A stretch of 64,000 nt of DNA, taken from positions 7,708,450-7,772,449 of the forward strand of contig OZ024740.1 of the NCBI GenBank assembly GCA_964016885.1, written 5' to 3'. Shown piece after piece: positions 43,401 through 56,949 of this stretch. Position numbers and translations under genes: made by a program. Origin of the DNA: Eledone cirrhosa (Eukaryota; Mollusca; Cephalopoda; Octopoda; Eledonidae). Under the pieces are notes generated by a model. The model did not search any database. It saw nothing but the letters and a program-made list of their open reading frames with translations, and was not told the origin of the DNA. Positions within the stretch are counted from its first letter, which is position 1. Each line of letters begins with the position of its first letter.

Positions 43401-45777
43401 TGTCAGTTTCGATTGGTATGTCACATTCTATTGGTATATCAGTTTTGATTGGTATATCAGTTTCGATTGGTATGTCAGTTTTGACTGGTATATCAGTTTC
43501 GATTAGATTGTCAGTTTTGATTGGTATCTCTGTTTCGATTGGTATATCAGTTTCGATTGGTATGTCAGTTTTGATTTGTATATCAGTTTCTATTCCTATA
43601 TCAGTTTCTGTTTGTATGTCAGTTTCGATTTGTATGTCAGTTTCTATTGGTATATCAGTTTCAATTGGTACGTCAGTTTCGATTAATATATCAGTTCCCA
43701 TAGGTATGTCAGTTTCTATTGGTATATCAGTTTTGATTGGTATATCAGTTTCGATTGGTATGTCAGTTTCGTTTATTATATCAGTTAATATTGGTATGTC
43801 AGTTTCGATTGGAATGTCAGTTTCGATTGGTATGTCAGTTTCTATTGGTATATCTGTTTCGATTGATATGTCTGTTTCGATTAGTATATCAGTTTCTATA
43901 GGTATGTCAGTTTCTATTGGTATATCAGTTTGGATTGTAATGTCAGTTTCGATTGGTATATCAGTTTCGATTGTTATATCAGTTTCGATTGGTATATCAG
44001 TTTCGATTGGTATATCAGTTTCTATTGGTATGTCAGTTTTGATTGGTATATCAGTTTCGATTAGTACGTCAGTTTCGATTGGTATGTGTTTTTCGATTGC
44101 TATATCAGTTTCGATACGTATGTCAGTTTTGATTGGTATGTTAGCTTCGATTGGTATATCAGTTTCTATTCCTATATCAGTTTCTGTTGGTATGTCAGTT
44201 TCGATTGGTATGTCAGTTTCTATTGGTATATCAGTTTCGATTGGTATGTAAGTTTCTATTGGTATGTCACTTTCGATTTTTTAATCAGTTACTATTGGTA
44301 TGTCAGTTTCGATTGGAATGTCAGCTTCGATTGGTATGTCAGTTTCGTTTGGTATGTCAATTTCGATTGGTATATCAATTTTGATTAGTATGTCAGTTTC
44401 TATTGGTATATCAGTTTCGATTGGTATATCAGTTTCGATTGGTATGTCAGTTTCGATGGGTATGTCAATTTTGATTAGTATGTCAGTTTCTATTGGTATA
44501 TCAGTTTCGATTGGTATGTCAGTTTAGATTGGTATATCAGTTTCGATTGGTATGTCAGTTTCGATTATTATAGCAGTTTCTATTGGTATGTCAGTTTCGA
44601 TTGGTATGTCACATTCTATTGGTATATCAGTTTTGATTGGTATATCAGTTTCGATTGGTATATCAGTTTCGATTGGTATTTCAGTTTCGATTGGTATGTC
44701 AGTTTCTATTGGTATATTAGTTTCTATTGGTATGTCAGTTTCGATTGGTATGTCAGTTCCGATTTGTATGTCAATTTCGATTGGTATATCAGTTTCTATT
44801 GGTATGTCAGTTTCTATTGGTATATCAGTTTCTATTCGTATGTCAGTTTCGATAGGTATGTCAGTTTCTATTGGTATATCAGTTTCGATTGGTATGTCAG
44901 TTTCGATTAGTATATCACTTTCTATTGGTATGTCAGTTTCGATTGGTATGCCAGATTCTATTGGTATATCAGTTTTGATTGGTATATCAGTTTCGATTGG
45001 TATATCAGTTTCTATTGGTATGTCAGTTTCTATTGGTATATCAGTTTCTATTCGTATGTCAGTTTCGATAGGTATGTCAGTTTCTATTGGTATATCAGTT
45101 TCGATTGGTATGTCAGTTTCGATTAGTATATCAGTTTCTATTGGTATATTAGTTTCGATTGGTATGTCAGATTGTATTGGTATATCAGTTCTGATTGGTA
45201 TATCAGTTTCGATTGGTATATCAGTTTCTATTGGTACGTCAGTTTTGATAGGTATGTCAGTTTCTATTGGTATGTCAGTTTCGATTGGTATGTCAGTTTC
45301 GATTGGTATATCAGTTTCTATTGGTATGACAGTTTCGATTAGTATATCAGTTTCGAATAGTATGTCAGTTTCGATTGATATGTCAGTTTCGATTGGTATG
45401 TCAGTTTCGTTTGGTATGTCAATTTCGATTGGTATATCAATTTTGATTAGTATGTCAGTTTCTATTGGTATATCAGTTTCGATTGGTATATCAGTTTCGA
45501 TTGGTATGTCAGTTTCGATTGGTATATCAGTTTCGATTGGTATGTCAGTTTCGATTGGTATATCAGTTTCCATTGGTATGTCAGTTTCGATTGGTATATC
45601 AGTTTCGATTGGTATGTCAGTTTCGATTGGTATATCAGTTTCTACTGGTATATCAGTTTCGATTGGTATGTCAGATTCTATTGGTATATCAGTTTTGATT
45701 GGTATATCAGTTTCGATTGGTATATCAGTTTCGATTGGTATGTCAGTTTCGATTGGTATATCAGTTTGTATTGGTAT
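40497..45777 (+). repeat. Domain D HOR, first copy
   Basis: This matches 48,398-53,697 at an offset of 7,901 bp, becoming 7,919 bp after about 44.46 kb, where this copy lacks one monomer. Inside it two sub-units start with the TTCTGATTATT landmark at 40701 and 42662 (1,961 bp apart). ATTATTATAGCAG landmarks lie near 41436 and 44568. It carries a one-base loss, TTCTATTGTATATC, near 41040. Confidence 0.85.
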
Positions 45778-48397
45778 GTCAATTTCGATAGGTATATCAG
45801 TTTCTATTGGTATATAAGTTTCGATTGGTATGTCAGTTTCTATTGGTTTGTCAGTTCTGATTATTATATCAGTGACTATTTGTATGTCAGTTTCGATTGG
45901 TATGTCAGTTTCGATTGGTATATCAGTTTCTATTCGTATGACAGTTTCGATTGGTATATCAGTTTCGATTGGTATGTCAGTTTCGATTGGTATGTCAGTT
46001 TCGATTGGTATGTCAGTTTCGATTGGTATGTCAATTTCGATTGGTATATCAATTTTGATTAGTATGTCAGTTTCTATTGGTATGACAGTTTCGATTGATA
46101 TATCAGTTTCGATTGGTATGTCAGTTTGGAATGGTATGTCAGTTTCGATTGGTATGTCAGATACTATTGGTATATTATTTTCGATTGGTATATCAGTTTC
46201 GATTGGTATATCAGTTTCTATTGGTATATCAGTTTCTATTGGTATGTCAGTCTCGATTGGTATATCAGTTTCGATTGGTATGTCAGTTTCTATTGGTATG
46301 TCAGTTTCGATTGGTATGTCAGTTTCGTTTGGTATGTCAATTTCGATTGGTATATCAATTTTGATTAGTATGTCAGTTTCTATTGGTATATCAGTTTCGA
46401 TTGGTATATCAGTTTCGATTGGTATGTCAGTTTCGATGGGTATGTCAATTTCGATTGGTATGTCAATTTTGATTAGTATGTCAGTTTCAATTGGTATATC
46501 AGTTTCGATTGGTATGTCAGTTTAGATTGGTATATCAGTTTCGATTGGTATGTCAGTTTCGATTAGTATAGCAGTTTCTATTGGTATGTCAGTTTCGATT
46601 GGTATGTCACATTCTATTGGTATATCAGTTTTGATTGGTATATCAGTTTCGATTGGTATGTCAGTTTTGACTGGTATATCAGTTTCGATTAGATTGTCAG
46701 TTTTGATTGGTATCTCAGTTTCGATTGGTATATCAGTTTCGATTGGTATGTCACATTCTACTGGTATATCAGTTTTGATTAGTATATCAGTTTCGATTGG
46801 TATGTCAGTTTTGACTGGTATATCAGTTTCGATTAGATTGTCAGTTTTGATTGGTATCTCAGTTTCGATTGGTATATCAGTTTCGATTTGAATATCAGTT
46901 TCTATTCCTATATCAGTTTCTGTTTGTATGTCAGTTTCGATTTGTATGTCAGTTTCTATTGGTATATCAGTTTCAATTGGTACGTCAGTTTCGATTAATA
47001 TATCAGTTCCCATAGGTATGTCAGTTTCTATTGGTATATCAGTTTTGATTGGTATATCAGTTTCGATTGGTATGTCAGTTTCGTTTATTATATCAGTTAA
47101 TATTGGTATGTCAGTTTCGATTGGAATGTCAGTTTCGATTGGTATGTCAGTTTCTATTGGTATATCTGTTTCGATTGATATGTCTGTTTCGATTAGTATA
47201 TCAGTTTCTATAGGTATGTCAGTTTCTATTGGTATATCAGTTTGGATTGTATTGTCAGTTTCGATTGGTATATCAGTTTCGATTGTTATATCAGTTTCGA
47301 TTTGTATATCAGTTTCGATTGGTATATCAGTTTCGATTGGTATATCAGTTTCGATTGGTATGTCAGTTTCGATGGGTATGTCAATTTCGATTGGTATGTC
47401 AATTTTGATTAGTATGTCAGTTTCAATTGGTATATCAGTTTCGATTGGTATGTCAGTTTAGATTGGTATATCAGTTTCGATTGGTATGTCAGTTTCGATT
47501 AGTATAGCAGTTTCTATTGGTATGTCAGTTTCGATTGGTATGTCACATTCTATTGGTATATCAGTTTTGATTGGTATATCAGTTTCGATTGGTATGTCAG
47601 TTTTGACTGGTATATCAGTTTCGATTAGATTGTCAGTTTTGATTGGTATCTCAGTTTCGATTGGTATATCAGTTTCGATTGGTATGTCACATTCTACTGG
47701 TATATCAGTTTTGATTAGTATATCAGTTTCGATTGGTATGTCAGTTTTGACTGGTATATCAGTTTCGATTAGATTGTCAGTTTTGATTGGTATCTCAGTT
47801 TCTGTTTGTATGTCAGTTTCGATTTGTATGTCAGTTTCTATTGGTATATCAGTTTCAATTGGTACGTCAGTTTCGATTAATATATCAGTTCCCATAGGTA
47901 TGTCAGTTTCTATTGGTATATCAGTTTTGATTGGTATATCAGTTTCGATTGGTATGTCAGTTTCGTTTATTATATCAGTTAATATTGGTATGTCAGTTTC
48001 GATTGGAATGTCAGTTTCGATTGGTATGTCAGTTTCTATTGGTATATCTGTTTCGATTGATATGTCTGTTTCGATTAGTATATCAGTTTCTATAGGTATG
48101 TCAGTTTCTATTGGTATAGCAGTTTGGATTGTATTGTCAGTTTCGATTGGTATATCAGTTTCGATTGTTATATCAGTTTCGATTTGTATATCAGTTTCGA
48201 TTGGTATATCAGTTTCTATTGGTATGTCAGTTTTGATTGGTATATCAGTTTCGATTAGTACGTCAGTTTCGATTGGTATGTGTTTTTCGATTGGTATGTC
48301 AGTTTCTATTGGTATATCAGTTTCGATTGGTATATCAGTTTCGATTGGTATGTCAGTTTCGATTGGTATATCAGTTTCCATTGGTATGTCAGTTTCT
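45778..48397 (+). repeat. Domain D spacer between the HOR copies
   Basis: This stretch has no full counterpart in the second copy. Its left part (from 45830) resembles the sub-units at 40.70, 42.66, 48.60 and 50.56 kb. Its right part is a 936-bp tandem duplication followed by a join, near 48.28-48.40 kb, from GGTATGTGTTTTTCG material into HOR start material. Confidence 0.7.
46540..48290 (+). repeat. 936-bp duplication with nested 144-bp duplication
   Basis: The rare variant GGTATGTCACATTC is at 46606 and 46750 (144 bp = eight monomers apart) and again at 47542 and 47686 (936 bp = 52 monomers later). The 144-bp doubling was therefore present before the 936-bp duplication. The related blocks near 43.4 and 51.3 kb have only a single version. 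The second copy skips several monomers near 47.8 kb. Confidence 0.85.
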
Positions 48398-51300
48398 ATT
48401 GGTATATCAGTTTCTACTGGTATATCAGTTTCGATTGGTATGTCAGATTCTATTGGTATATCAGTTTTGATTGGTATATCAGTTTCGATTGGTATATCAG
48501 TTTCGATTGGTATGTCAGTTTCGATTGGTATATCAGTTTCTATTGGTATGTCAATTTCGATAGGTATATCAGTTTCTATTGGTATATAAGTTTCGATTGG
48601 TATGTCAGTTTCTATTGGTTTGTCAGTTCTGATTATTATATCAGTGACTATTTGTATGTCAGTTTCGATTGGTATGTCAGTTTCGATTGGTATATCACTT
48701 TCTATTGGTATGACAGTTTCGATTGGTATATCAGTTTCGATTGGTATGTCAGTTTCGATTGGTATGTCAGTTTCGATTGGTATGTCAGTTTCGATTGGTA
48801 TGTCAATTTCGATTGGTATATCAATTTTGATTAGTATGTCAGTTTCTATTGGTATGACAGTTTCGATTGATATATCAGTTTCGATTGGTATGTCAGTTTG
48901 GAATGGTATGTCAGTTTCGATTGGTATGTCAGATTCTATTGTATATCATTTTCGATTGGTATATCAGTTTCGATTGGTATATCAGTTTCTATTGGTATAT
49001 CAGTTTCTATTGGTATGTCAGTCTCGATTGGTATATCAGTTTCGATTGGTATGTCAGTTTCTATTGGTATGTCAGTTTCGATTGGTATGTCAGTTTCGTT
49101 TGGTATGTCAATTTCGATTGGTATATCAATTTTGATTAGTATGTCAGTTTCTATTGGTATATCAGTTTCGATTGGTATATCAGTTTCGATTGGTATGTTA
49201 GTTTCGATGGGTATGTCAATTTCGATTGGTATGTCAATTTTGATTAGTATGTCAGTTTCAATTGGTATATCAGTTTCGATTGGTATGTCAGTTTAGATTG
49301 GTATATCAGTTTCGATTGGTATGTCAGTTTCGATTATTATAGCAGTTTCTATTGGTATGTCAGTATCGATTGGTATGTCACATTCTATTGGTATATCAGT
49401 TTTGATTGGTATATCAGTTTCGATTGGTATATCAGTTTCGATTGGTATTTCAGTTTCGATTGGTATGTCAGTTTCTATTGGTATATTAGTTTCTATTGGT
49501 ATGTCAGTTTCGATTGGTATGTCAGTTCCGATTTGTATGTCAATTTCTATTGGTATATCAGTTTCGATTGGTATGTCAGTTTCTATTGGTATATCAGTTT
49601 CTATTCGTATGTCAGTTTCGATAGGTATGTCAGTTTCTATTGGTATATCAGTTTCGATTGGTATGTCAGTTTCGATTAGTATATCACTTTCTATTGGTAT
49701 GTCAGTTTCGATTGGTATGCCAGATTCTATTGGTATATCAGTTTTGATTGGTATATCAGTTTTGATTGGTATATCAGTTTCTATTGGTATGTCAGTTTCT
49801 ATTGGTATATCAGTTTCTATTCGTATGTCAGTTTCGATAGGTATGTCAGTTTCTATTGGTATATCAGTTTCGATTGGTATGTCAGTTTCGATTAGTATAT
49901 CAGTTTCTATTGGTATATTAGTTTCGATTGGTATGTCAGATTGTATTGGTATATCACTTCTGATTGGTATATCAGTTTCGATTGGTATATCAGTTTCTAT
50001 TGGTACGTCAGTTTCGATATGTATGTCAGTTTCTATTGGTATGTCAGTTTCGATTGGTATGTCAGTTTCGATTGGTATATCAGTTTCTATTGGTATGACA
50101 GTTTCGATTAGTATATCAGTTTCGAATAGTATGTCAGTTTCGATTGATAAGTCAGTTTCGATTGGTATGTCAGTTTCGTTTGGTATGTCAATTTCGATTG
50201 GTATATCAATTTTGATTAGTATGTCAGTTTCTATTGGTATATCAGTTTCGATTGGTATATCAGTTTCGATTGGTATGTCAGTTTCGATTGGTATATCAGT
50301 TTCCATTGGTATGTCAGTTTCGATTGGTATATCAGTTTCGATTGGTATGTCAGTTTCGATTGGTATATCAGTTTCTACTGGTATATCAGTTTCGATTGGT
50401 ATGTCAGATTCTATTGGTATATCAGTTTTGATTGGTATATCAGTTTCCATTGGTATATCAGTTTCGATTGGTATGTCAGTTTCGATTGGTATATCAGTTT
50501 CTATTGGTATGTTAATTTCGATAGGTATATCAGTTACTATTGGTATATAAGTTTCGATTGGTATGTCAGTTTCTATTGGTTTGTCAGTTCTGATTATTAT
50601 ATCAGTGACTATTTGTATGTCAGTTTCGATTGGTATGTCAGTTTCGATTGGTATATCAGTTTCTATTGGTATGACAGTTTCGATTGGTATATCAGTTTCG
50701 ATTGGTATGTCAGTTTCGATTGGTATGTCAGTTTCGATTGGTATGTCAGTTTCGATTGGTATGTCAATTTCGATTGGTATATCAATTTTGATTAGTATGT
50801 CAGTTTCTATTGGTATGACAGTTTCGATTGATATATCAGTTTCGATTGGTATGTCAGTTTGGAATGGTATGTCAGTTTCGATTGGTATGTCAGATTCTAT
50901 TGGTATATCATTTTCGATTGGTATATCAGTTTCGATTGGTATATCAGTTTCTATTGGTATACCAGTTTCTATTGGTATGTCAGTCTCGATTGGTATATCA
51001 GTTTCGATTGGTATGTCAGTTTCTATTGGTATGTCAGTTTCGTTTGGTATGTCAATTTCGATTGGTATATCAATTTTGATTAGTATGTCAGTTTCTATTG
51101 GTATATCAGTTTCGATTGGTATATCAGTTTCGATTGGTATGTCAGTTTCGATGGGTATGTCAATTTCGATTGGTATGTCAATTTTGATTAGTATGTCAGT
51201 TTCAATTGGTATATCAGTTTCGATTGGTATGTCAGTTTAGATTGGTATATCAGTTTAGATTGGTATGTCAGTTTCGATTAGTATAGCAGTTTCTATTGGT

Positions 51301-53697
51301 ATGTCAGTTTCGATTGGTATGTCACATTCTATTGGTATATCAGTTTTGATTGGTATATCAGTTTCGATTGGTATGTCAGTTTTGACTGGTATATCAGTTT
51401 CGATTAGATTGTCAGTTTTGATTGGTATCTCAGTTTCGATTGGTATATCAGTTTCGATTGGTATGTCAGTTTTGATTTGTATATCAGTTTCTATTCCTAT
51501 ATCAGTTTCTGTTTGTATGTCAGTTTCGATTTGTATGTCAGTTTCTATTGGTATATCAGTTTCAATTGGTACGTCAGTTTCGATTAATATATCAGTTCCC
51601 ATAGGTATGTCAGTTTCTATTGGTATATCAGTTTTGATTGGTATATCAGTTTCGATTGGTATGTCAGTTTCGTTTATTATATCAGTTAATATTGGTATGT
51701 CAGTTTCGATTGGAATGTCAGTTTCGATTGGTATGTCAGTTTCTATTGGTATATCTGTTTCGATTGATATGTCTGTTTCGATTAGTATATCAGTTTCTAT
51801 AGGTATGTCAGTTTCTATTGGTATATCAGTTTGGATTGTATTGTCAGTTTCGATTGGTATATCAGTTTCCATTGTTATATCAGTTTCGATTGGTATATCA
51901 GTTTCGATTGGTATATCAGTTTCTATTGGTATGTCAGTTTTGATTGGTATATCAGTTTCGATTAGTACGTCAGTTTCGATTGGTATGTGTTTTTCGATTG
52001 CTATATCAGTTTCGATACGTATGTCAGTTTTGATTGGTATGTTAGCTTCGATTGGTATATCAGTTTCTATTCCTATATCAGTTTCTGTTGGTATGTCAGT
52101 TTCGATTGGTATGTCAGTTTCTATTGGTATATCAGTTTCGATTGGTATGTAAGTTTCTATTGGTATGTCACTTTCGATTTTTTAATCAGTTACTATTGGT
52201 ATGTCAGTTTCGATTGGAATGTCAGCTTCGATTGGTATGTCAGTTTCGTTTGGTATGTCAATTTCGATTGGTATATCAATTTTGATTAGTATGTCAGTTT
52301 CTATTGGTATATCAGTTTCGATTGGTATATCAGTTTCGATTGGTATGTCAGTTTCGATGGGTATGTCAATTTCGATTGGTATGTCAATTTTGATTAGTAT
52401 GTCAGTTTCTATTGGTATATCAGTTTCGATTGGTATGTCAGTTTAGATTGGTATATCAGTTTCGATTGGTATGTCAGTTTCGATTATTATAGCAGTTTCT
52501 ATTGGTATGTCAGTTTCGATTGGTATGTCAAATTCTATTGGTATATCAGTTTTGATTGGTATATCAGTTTCGATTGGTATATCAGTTTCGATTGGTATTT
52601 CAGTTTCGATTGGTATGTCAGTTTCTATTGGTATATTAGTTTCTATTGGTATGTCAGTTTCGATTGGTATGTCAGTTCCGATTTGTATGTCAATTTCGAT
52701 TGGTATATCAGTTTCTATTGGTATGTCAGTTTCTATTGGTATATCAGTTTCTATTCGTATGTCAGTTTCGATAGGTATGTCAGTTTCTATTGGTATATCA
52801 GTTTCGATTGGTATGTCAGTTTCGATTAGTATATCACTTTCTATTGGTATGTCAGTTTCGATTGGTATGCCAGATTCTATTGGTATATCAGTTTTGATTG
52901 GTATATCAGTTTCGATTGGTATATCAGTTTCTATTGGTATGTCAGTTTCTATTGGTATATCAGTTTCTATTCGTATGTCAGTTTCGATAGGTATGTCAGT
53001 TTCTATTGGTATATCAGTTTCGATTGGTATGTCAGTTTCGATTAGTATATCAGTTTCTATTGGTATATTAGTTTCGATTGGTATGTCAGATTGTATTGGT
53101 ATATCAGTTCTGATTGGTATATCAGTTTCGATTGGTATATCAGTTTCTATTGGTACGTCAGTTTTGATAGGTATGTCAGTTTCTATTGGTATGTCAGTTT
53201 CGATTGGTATGTCAGTTTCGATTGGTATATCAGTTTCTATTGGTATGACAGTTTCGATTAGTATATCAGTTTCGAATAGTATGTCAGTTTCGATTGATAT
53301 GTCAGTTTCGATTGGAATGTCAGTTTCGTTTGGTATGTCAATTTCGATTGGTATATCAATTTTGATTAGTATGTCAGTTTCTATTGGTATATCAGTTTCG
53401 ATTGGTATATCAGTTTCGATTGGTATGTCAGTTTCGATTGGTATATCAGTTTCGATTGGTATGTCAGTTTCGATTGGTATATCAGTTTCCATTGGTATGT
53501 CAGTTTCGATTGGTATATCAGTTTCGATTGGTATGTCAGTTTCGATTGGTATATCAGTTTCTACTGGTATATCAGTTTCGATTGGTATGTCAGATTCTAT
53601 TGGTATATCAGTTTTGATTGGTATATCAGTTTCGATTGGTATATCAGTTTCGATTGGTATGTCAGTTTCGATTGGTATATCAGTTTCTATTGGTATG
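48398..53697 (+). repeat. Domain D HOR, second copy
   Basis: This is a near-identical copy of 40,497-45,777. It shares the one-base loss TTCTATTGTATATC near 48939, so the loss came before the duplication. The two sub-units start at 48602 and 50563, again 1,961 bp apart. An extra monomer lies near 52,363. It ends where the order changes to domain E (TATGACAGTTTTGATTGG). Confidence 0.85.
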
Positions 53698-56600
53698 ACA
53701 GTTTTGATTGGTATATCAGTTTCGATTGGTATGTCAGTTTCGATTGTTATGTCAGTTTCGATTGGTATGTTAATTTCGATTGGTATATCAGTTTTGATTA
53801 GTATGTCAGTTTCTATTGGTATATCAGTTTCGATTGGTATATCAGTTTTGACTGGTATATCAGTTTCGATTGGTATATCAGTTTCGATTGGTATATCAGT
53901 TTCGACTGGTATGTCAGTTTCGATAGGTATATCAGGTTCGATTGGTATATCAGTTTTGATTGGTATATCAGTTTCGATGGGTATATCAGTTTCCATTAGT
54001 ATGTCAGTTTCTATTGGTATATCAGTTTCGATTGGTATGTTAGTTTCGATCGTTATGTCAGTTTCGATTGGTATATCAGTTTCTATTGGTATGACAGTTT
54101 CGATTGGTATATCAGTTTCGATTGGTATGTCAGTTTCGATTGTTATGTCAGTTTCGATTGGTATGTTAATTTCGATTGGTATATCAGTTTTGATTAGTAT
54201 GTCAGTTTCTATTGGTATATCAGTTTCGATTGGTATATCAGTTTCAATTTGTATGTCAGTTTCTATTGGTATATCAGTTCCTGTTGGGATGTCAGTTTCG
54301 ATTGGTATATCAGTTTCGATTGGTAATATCAGATCCTATTGCTATATCAGTTTCTATTGGTATATCAGTTTCGATTGGTATATCAGTTTCGATTGGTATA
54401 TCAGTTTCTATTGATATATCAGTTTAGATTGGTATGTCAGTTTCGATTCGTATGTCAGTTTCGATTGGTATATCAGTTTCGATTGGTATATCAGTTTCTA
54501 TTGATATATCAGTTTTTATTGGTATATCAGTTTCGATTTGTATGTCAGTTTCGATTTGTATGTCAGTTTCTATTGTTATGTCAGTTTTGGTCAGTATATC
54601 AGTTTCTATTGGTATGTCAGTTTCGATTGCAATGTCAGTTTCAATTGGTATATCAGTTTCTATTGGTATATCAGTTTAGATTAGTATGTCAGTTTCGATT
54701 GGTATGTCAGTTTCGATTGGTATGTCAGTTTCTATTGGTATATCAGTTTCGATTGATATATCAGTTTCGATTAGTATGTTAGTTTCTAATGGTATGTCAG
54801 TTTCGATTAGTATATCAGTTTCTATTGGTATGTTAGTTTGGATTGGTATGTCAGTCTGGATTGGTATATCAGTTTCGATTGTTATATCAGTTTCGATTGA
54901 TATGTAAGTTTCTATTGGTATATCAGTTTCTATTGGTATGTCAGTTTCGATTGGTATGTCAGTTTCGATTGTTATGTCAATTTCGATTGGTATATCTGTT
55001 TCGATTAGTATGTCCGTTTCTATTGGTATATCAGTTTCGATTGTTATATCTGTTTCGATTGGTATATCAGTTTCGATAGGTATGTTAGTCCTCGATTTGT
55101 ATGTCAGTTTCTATTGGTATATCTGTTTCGATGGGTATGTCAGTTTCGATTGGTATGTCAGTTTCTCTTGGTATATCAGCTTGGATTGGTATATCCTTTT
55201 AGATTAGTATGTCAGTTTCTATTGGTATGTCAGTTTCGGTCACTATAACAGTTTCTATTGCTATGTCAGTTTCGATTGGTATGTCAGTTTCTATTGGTAT
55301 ATCAGTTTCGATTGGCAAAGCAATTCCGATTGGTATGTCAGTTTCGATAGGTATGTCAGTTTCCATTGGTATATCAGTTTCGATTGGTATGTCAGTTTCG
55401 ATTGGTATATCAGTTTCGATTGGTATGTCAGTTTCTATTGGTATATTAGTTTCTATTGGTATGTCAGTTTCGATCGGTATGTCAGTTTCTATTGGTATAT
55501 CAGTTTCGATTGGGATGTCAGTGTCGATTGGTATATCAGTTTCGATTGTTATATCAGTTCCTATTGCTATATATGTTTCTATTGGTATGTCAGTTTCGAT
55601 TGGTATATCAGTTTCGATTGGTATCTCAGTTTAGATTATTACATCAGTTTCTATTGGTATATCAGTTTAGATTGGTATGTCAGTTTCGATTGGTATGTCA
55701 ATTTCGATTGGTATATCAGTTTCGAATAGTGCGTCAATCTCGACTGGTATGTCAGTTTCTATTGGTATATCAGCTTCGATTGGTATATCCGTTTAGATTA
55801 GTATGTCAGTTTCTATTGGTATATCAGTTTCGAATGGTATGTCAGTTTCTATTGGTATATCAGTTTTGATTGGCAAAGCAATTCCGATTGGTATATCAGT
55901 TTCAATTGGTATGTCAGTTTCCATTGGTATATCTGTTTCGATTGGTATGTCAGTTTCTATTGGTATATTAGTTTCTATTGGTATGTTAGTTTCGATAGGT
56001 ATGTCAGTTTCTATTGGTATATCAGTTTCGATTGGTATGTTAGTTTCGATCGTTATATCAGTTTCGATTGGTATATCAGTTTCTATTGGTATGACAGTTT
56101 CGATTGGTATATCAGTTTCAATTGGTATATCAGTTTCGACTGATATGTCAGTTTCGATTGGTATACCAATTTTGATTGGTATAACAGTTTCGATTGGTAT
56201 ATCAGTTTCCATTAGTATGTCAGTTTCTATTGGTATATCAGTTTCGATTGGTATATCAGTTTCAATTTGTATGTAAGTTTCTATTGGTATATCAGTTCCT
56301 GTTGGGATGTCAGTTTCGATTGGTATATCAGTTTCGATTGGTATATCAGATCCTATTGCTATATCAGTTTCTATTGGTATGTCTGTTTCGATTGGTATGT
56401 AAGTGTCGATTGGTATATCAGTTTCGATTGGTATGTCAGCTTCGATTGGTATATCAGTTTCTATTGATATATCAGTTTAGATTGGAATGTCAGTTTCGAT
56501 TCGTATGTCAGTTTCTATTGGTATATCAGTTTCGATTGGTATGTCAGTTTCCATTGGTATATCAGTTTCGATTGGTATGTCAGTTTCGATTGGTATATCA

Positions 56601-56949
56601 GTTTCGATTGGTATGTCAGTTTCTATTGGTATATTAGTTTCTATTGGTATGTCAGTTTCGATAGGTATGTCAGTTTCTATTGGTATATCAGTTTCGATTG
56701 GTATGTTAGTTTCGATTGTTATGTCAGTTTCGATTGGTATATCAGTTTCTATTGGTATGACAGTTTCGATTGGTATATCAGTTTCGATTGGTATGTCAGT
56801 TTCGATTGTTATGTCAGTTTCGATTGGTATGTTAATTTCGATTGGTATATCAGTTTTGATTAGTATGTCAGTTTCTATTGGTATATCAGTTTCGATTGGT
56901 ATATCGGTTTCGACTGGTATATCAGTTTCGATTGGTATATCAGTTTTGA
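53698..56949 (+). repeat. Domain E, left part
   Basis: Domain E landmarks appear here but not yet in a regular unit: CCTGTTGGGATG (about 54280 and 56300), GGCAAAGCAATTCCG (55314 and 55872), TTAGTCCTCG (55084) and the one-base gain GGTAATATCAGATCC (about 54324). The landmark block starting at 55209 is 2,306 bp before its counterpart at 57515. The order differs enough from the 3,476-bp unit that this looks like an older, rearranged relative. Confidence 0.7.

Noticed and set aside
55084..55110. Possible insertion-site scar at TTAGTCCTCG
   Set aside because: It adds only one base, has no flanking target duplication, and its five copies sit at homologous positions of the domain E repeat, so a copied point indel is enough.
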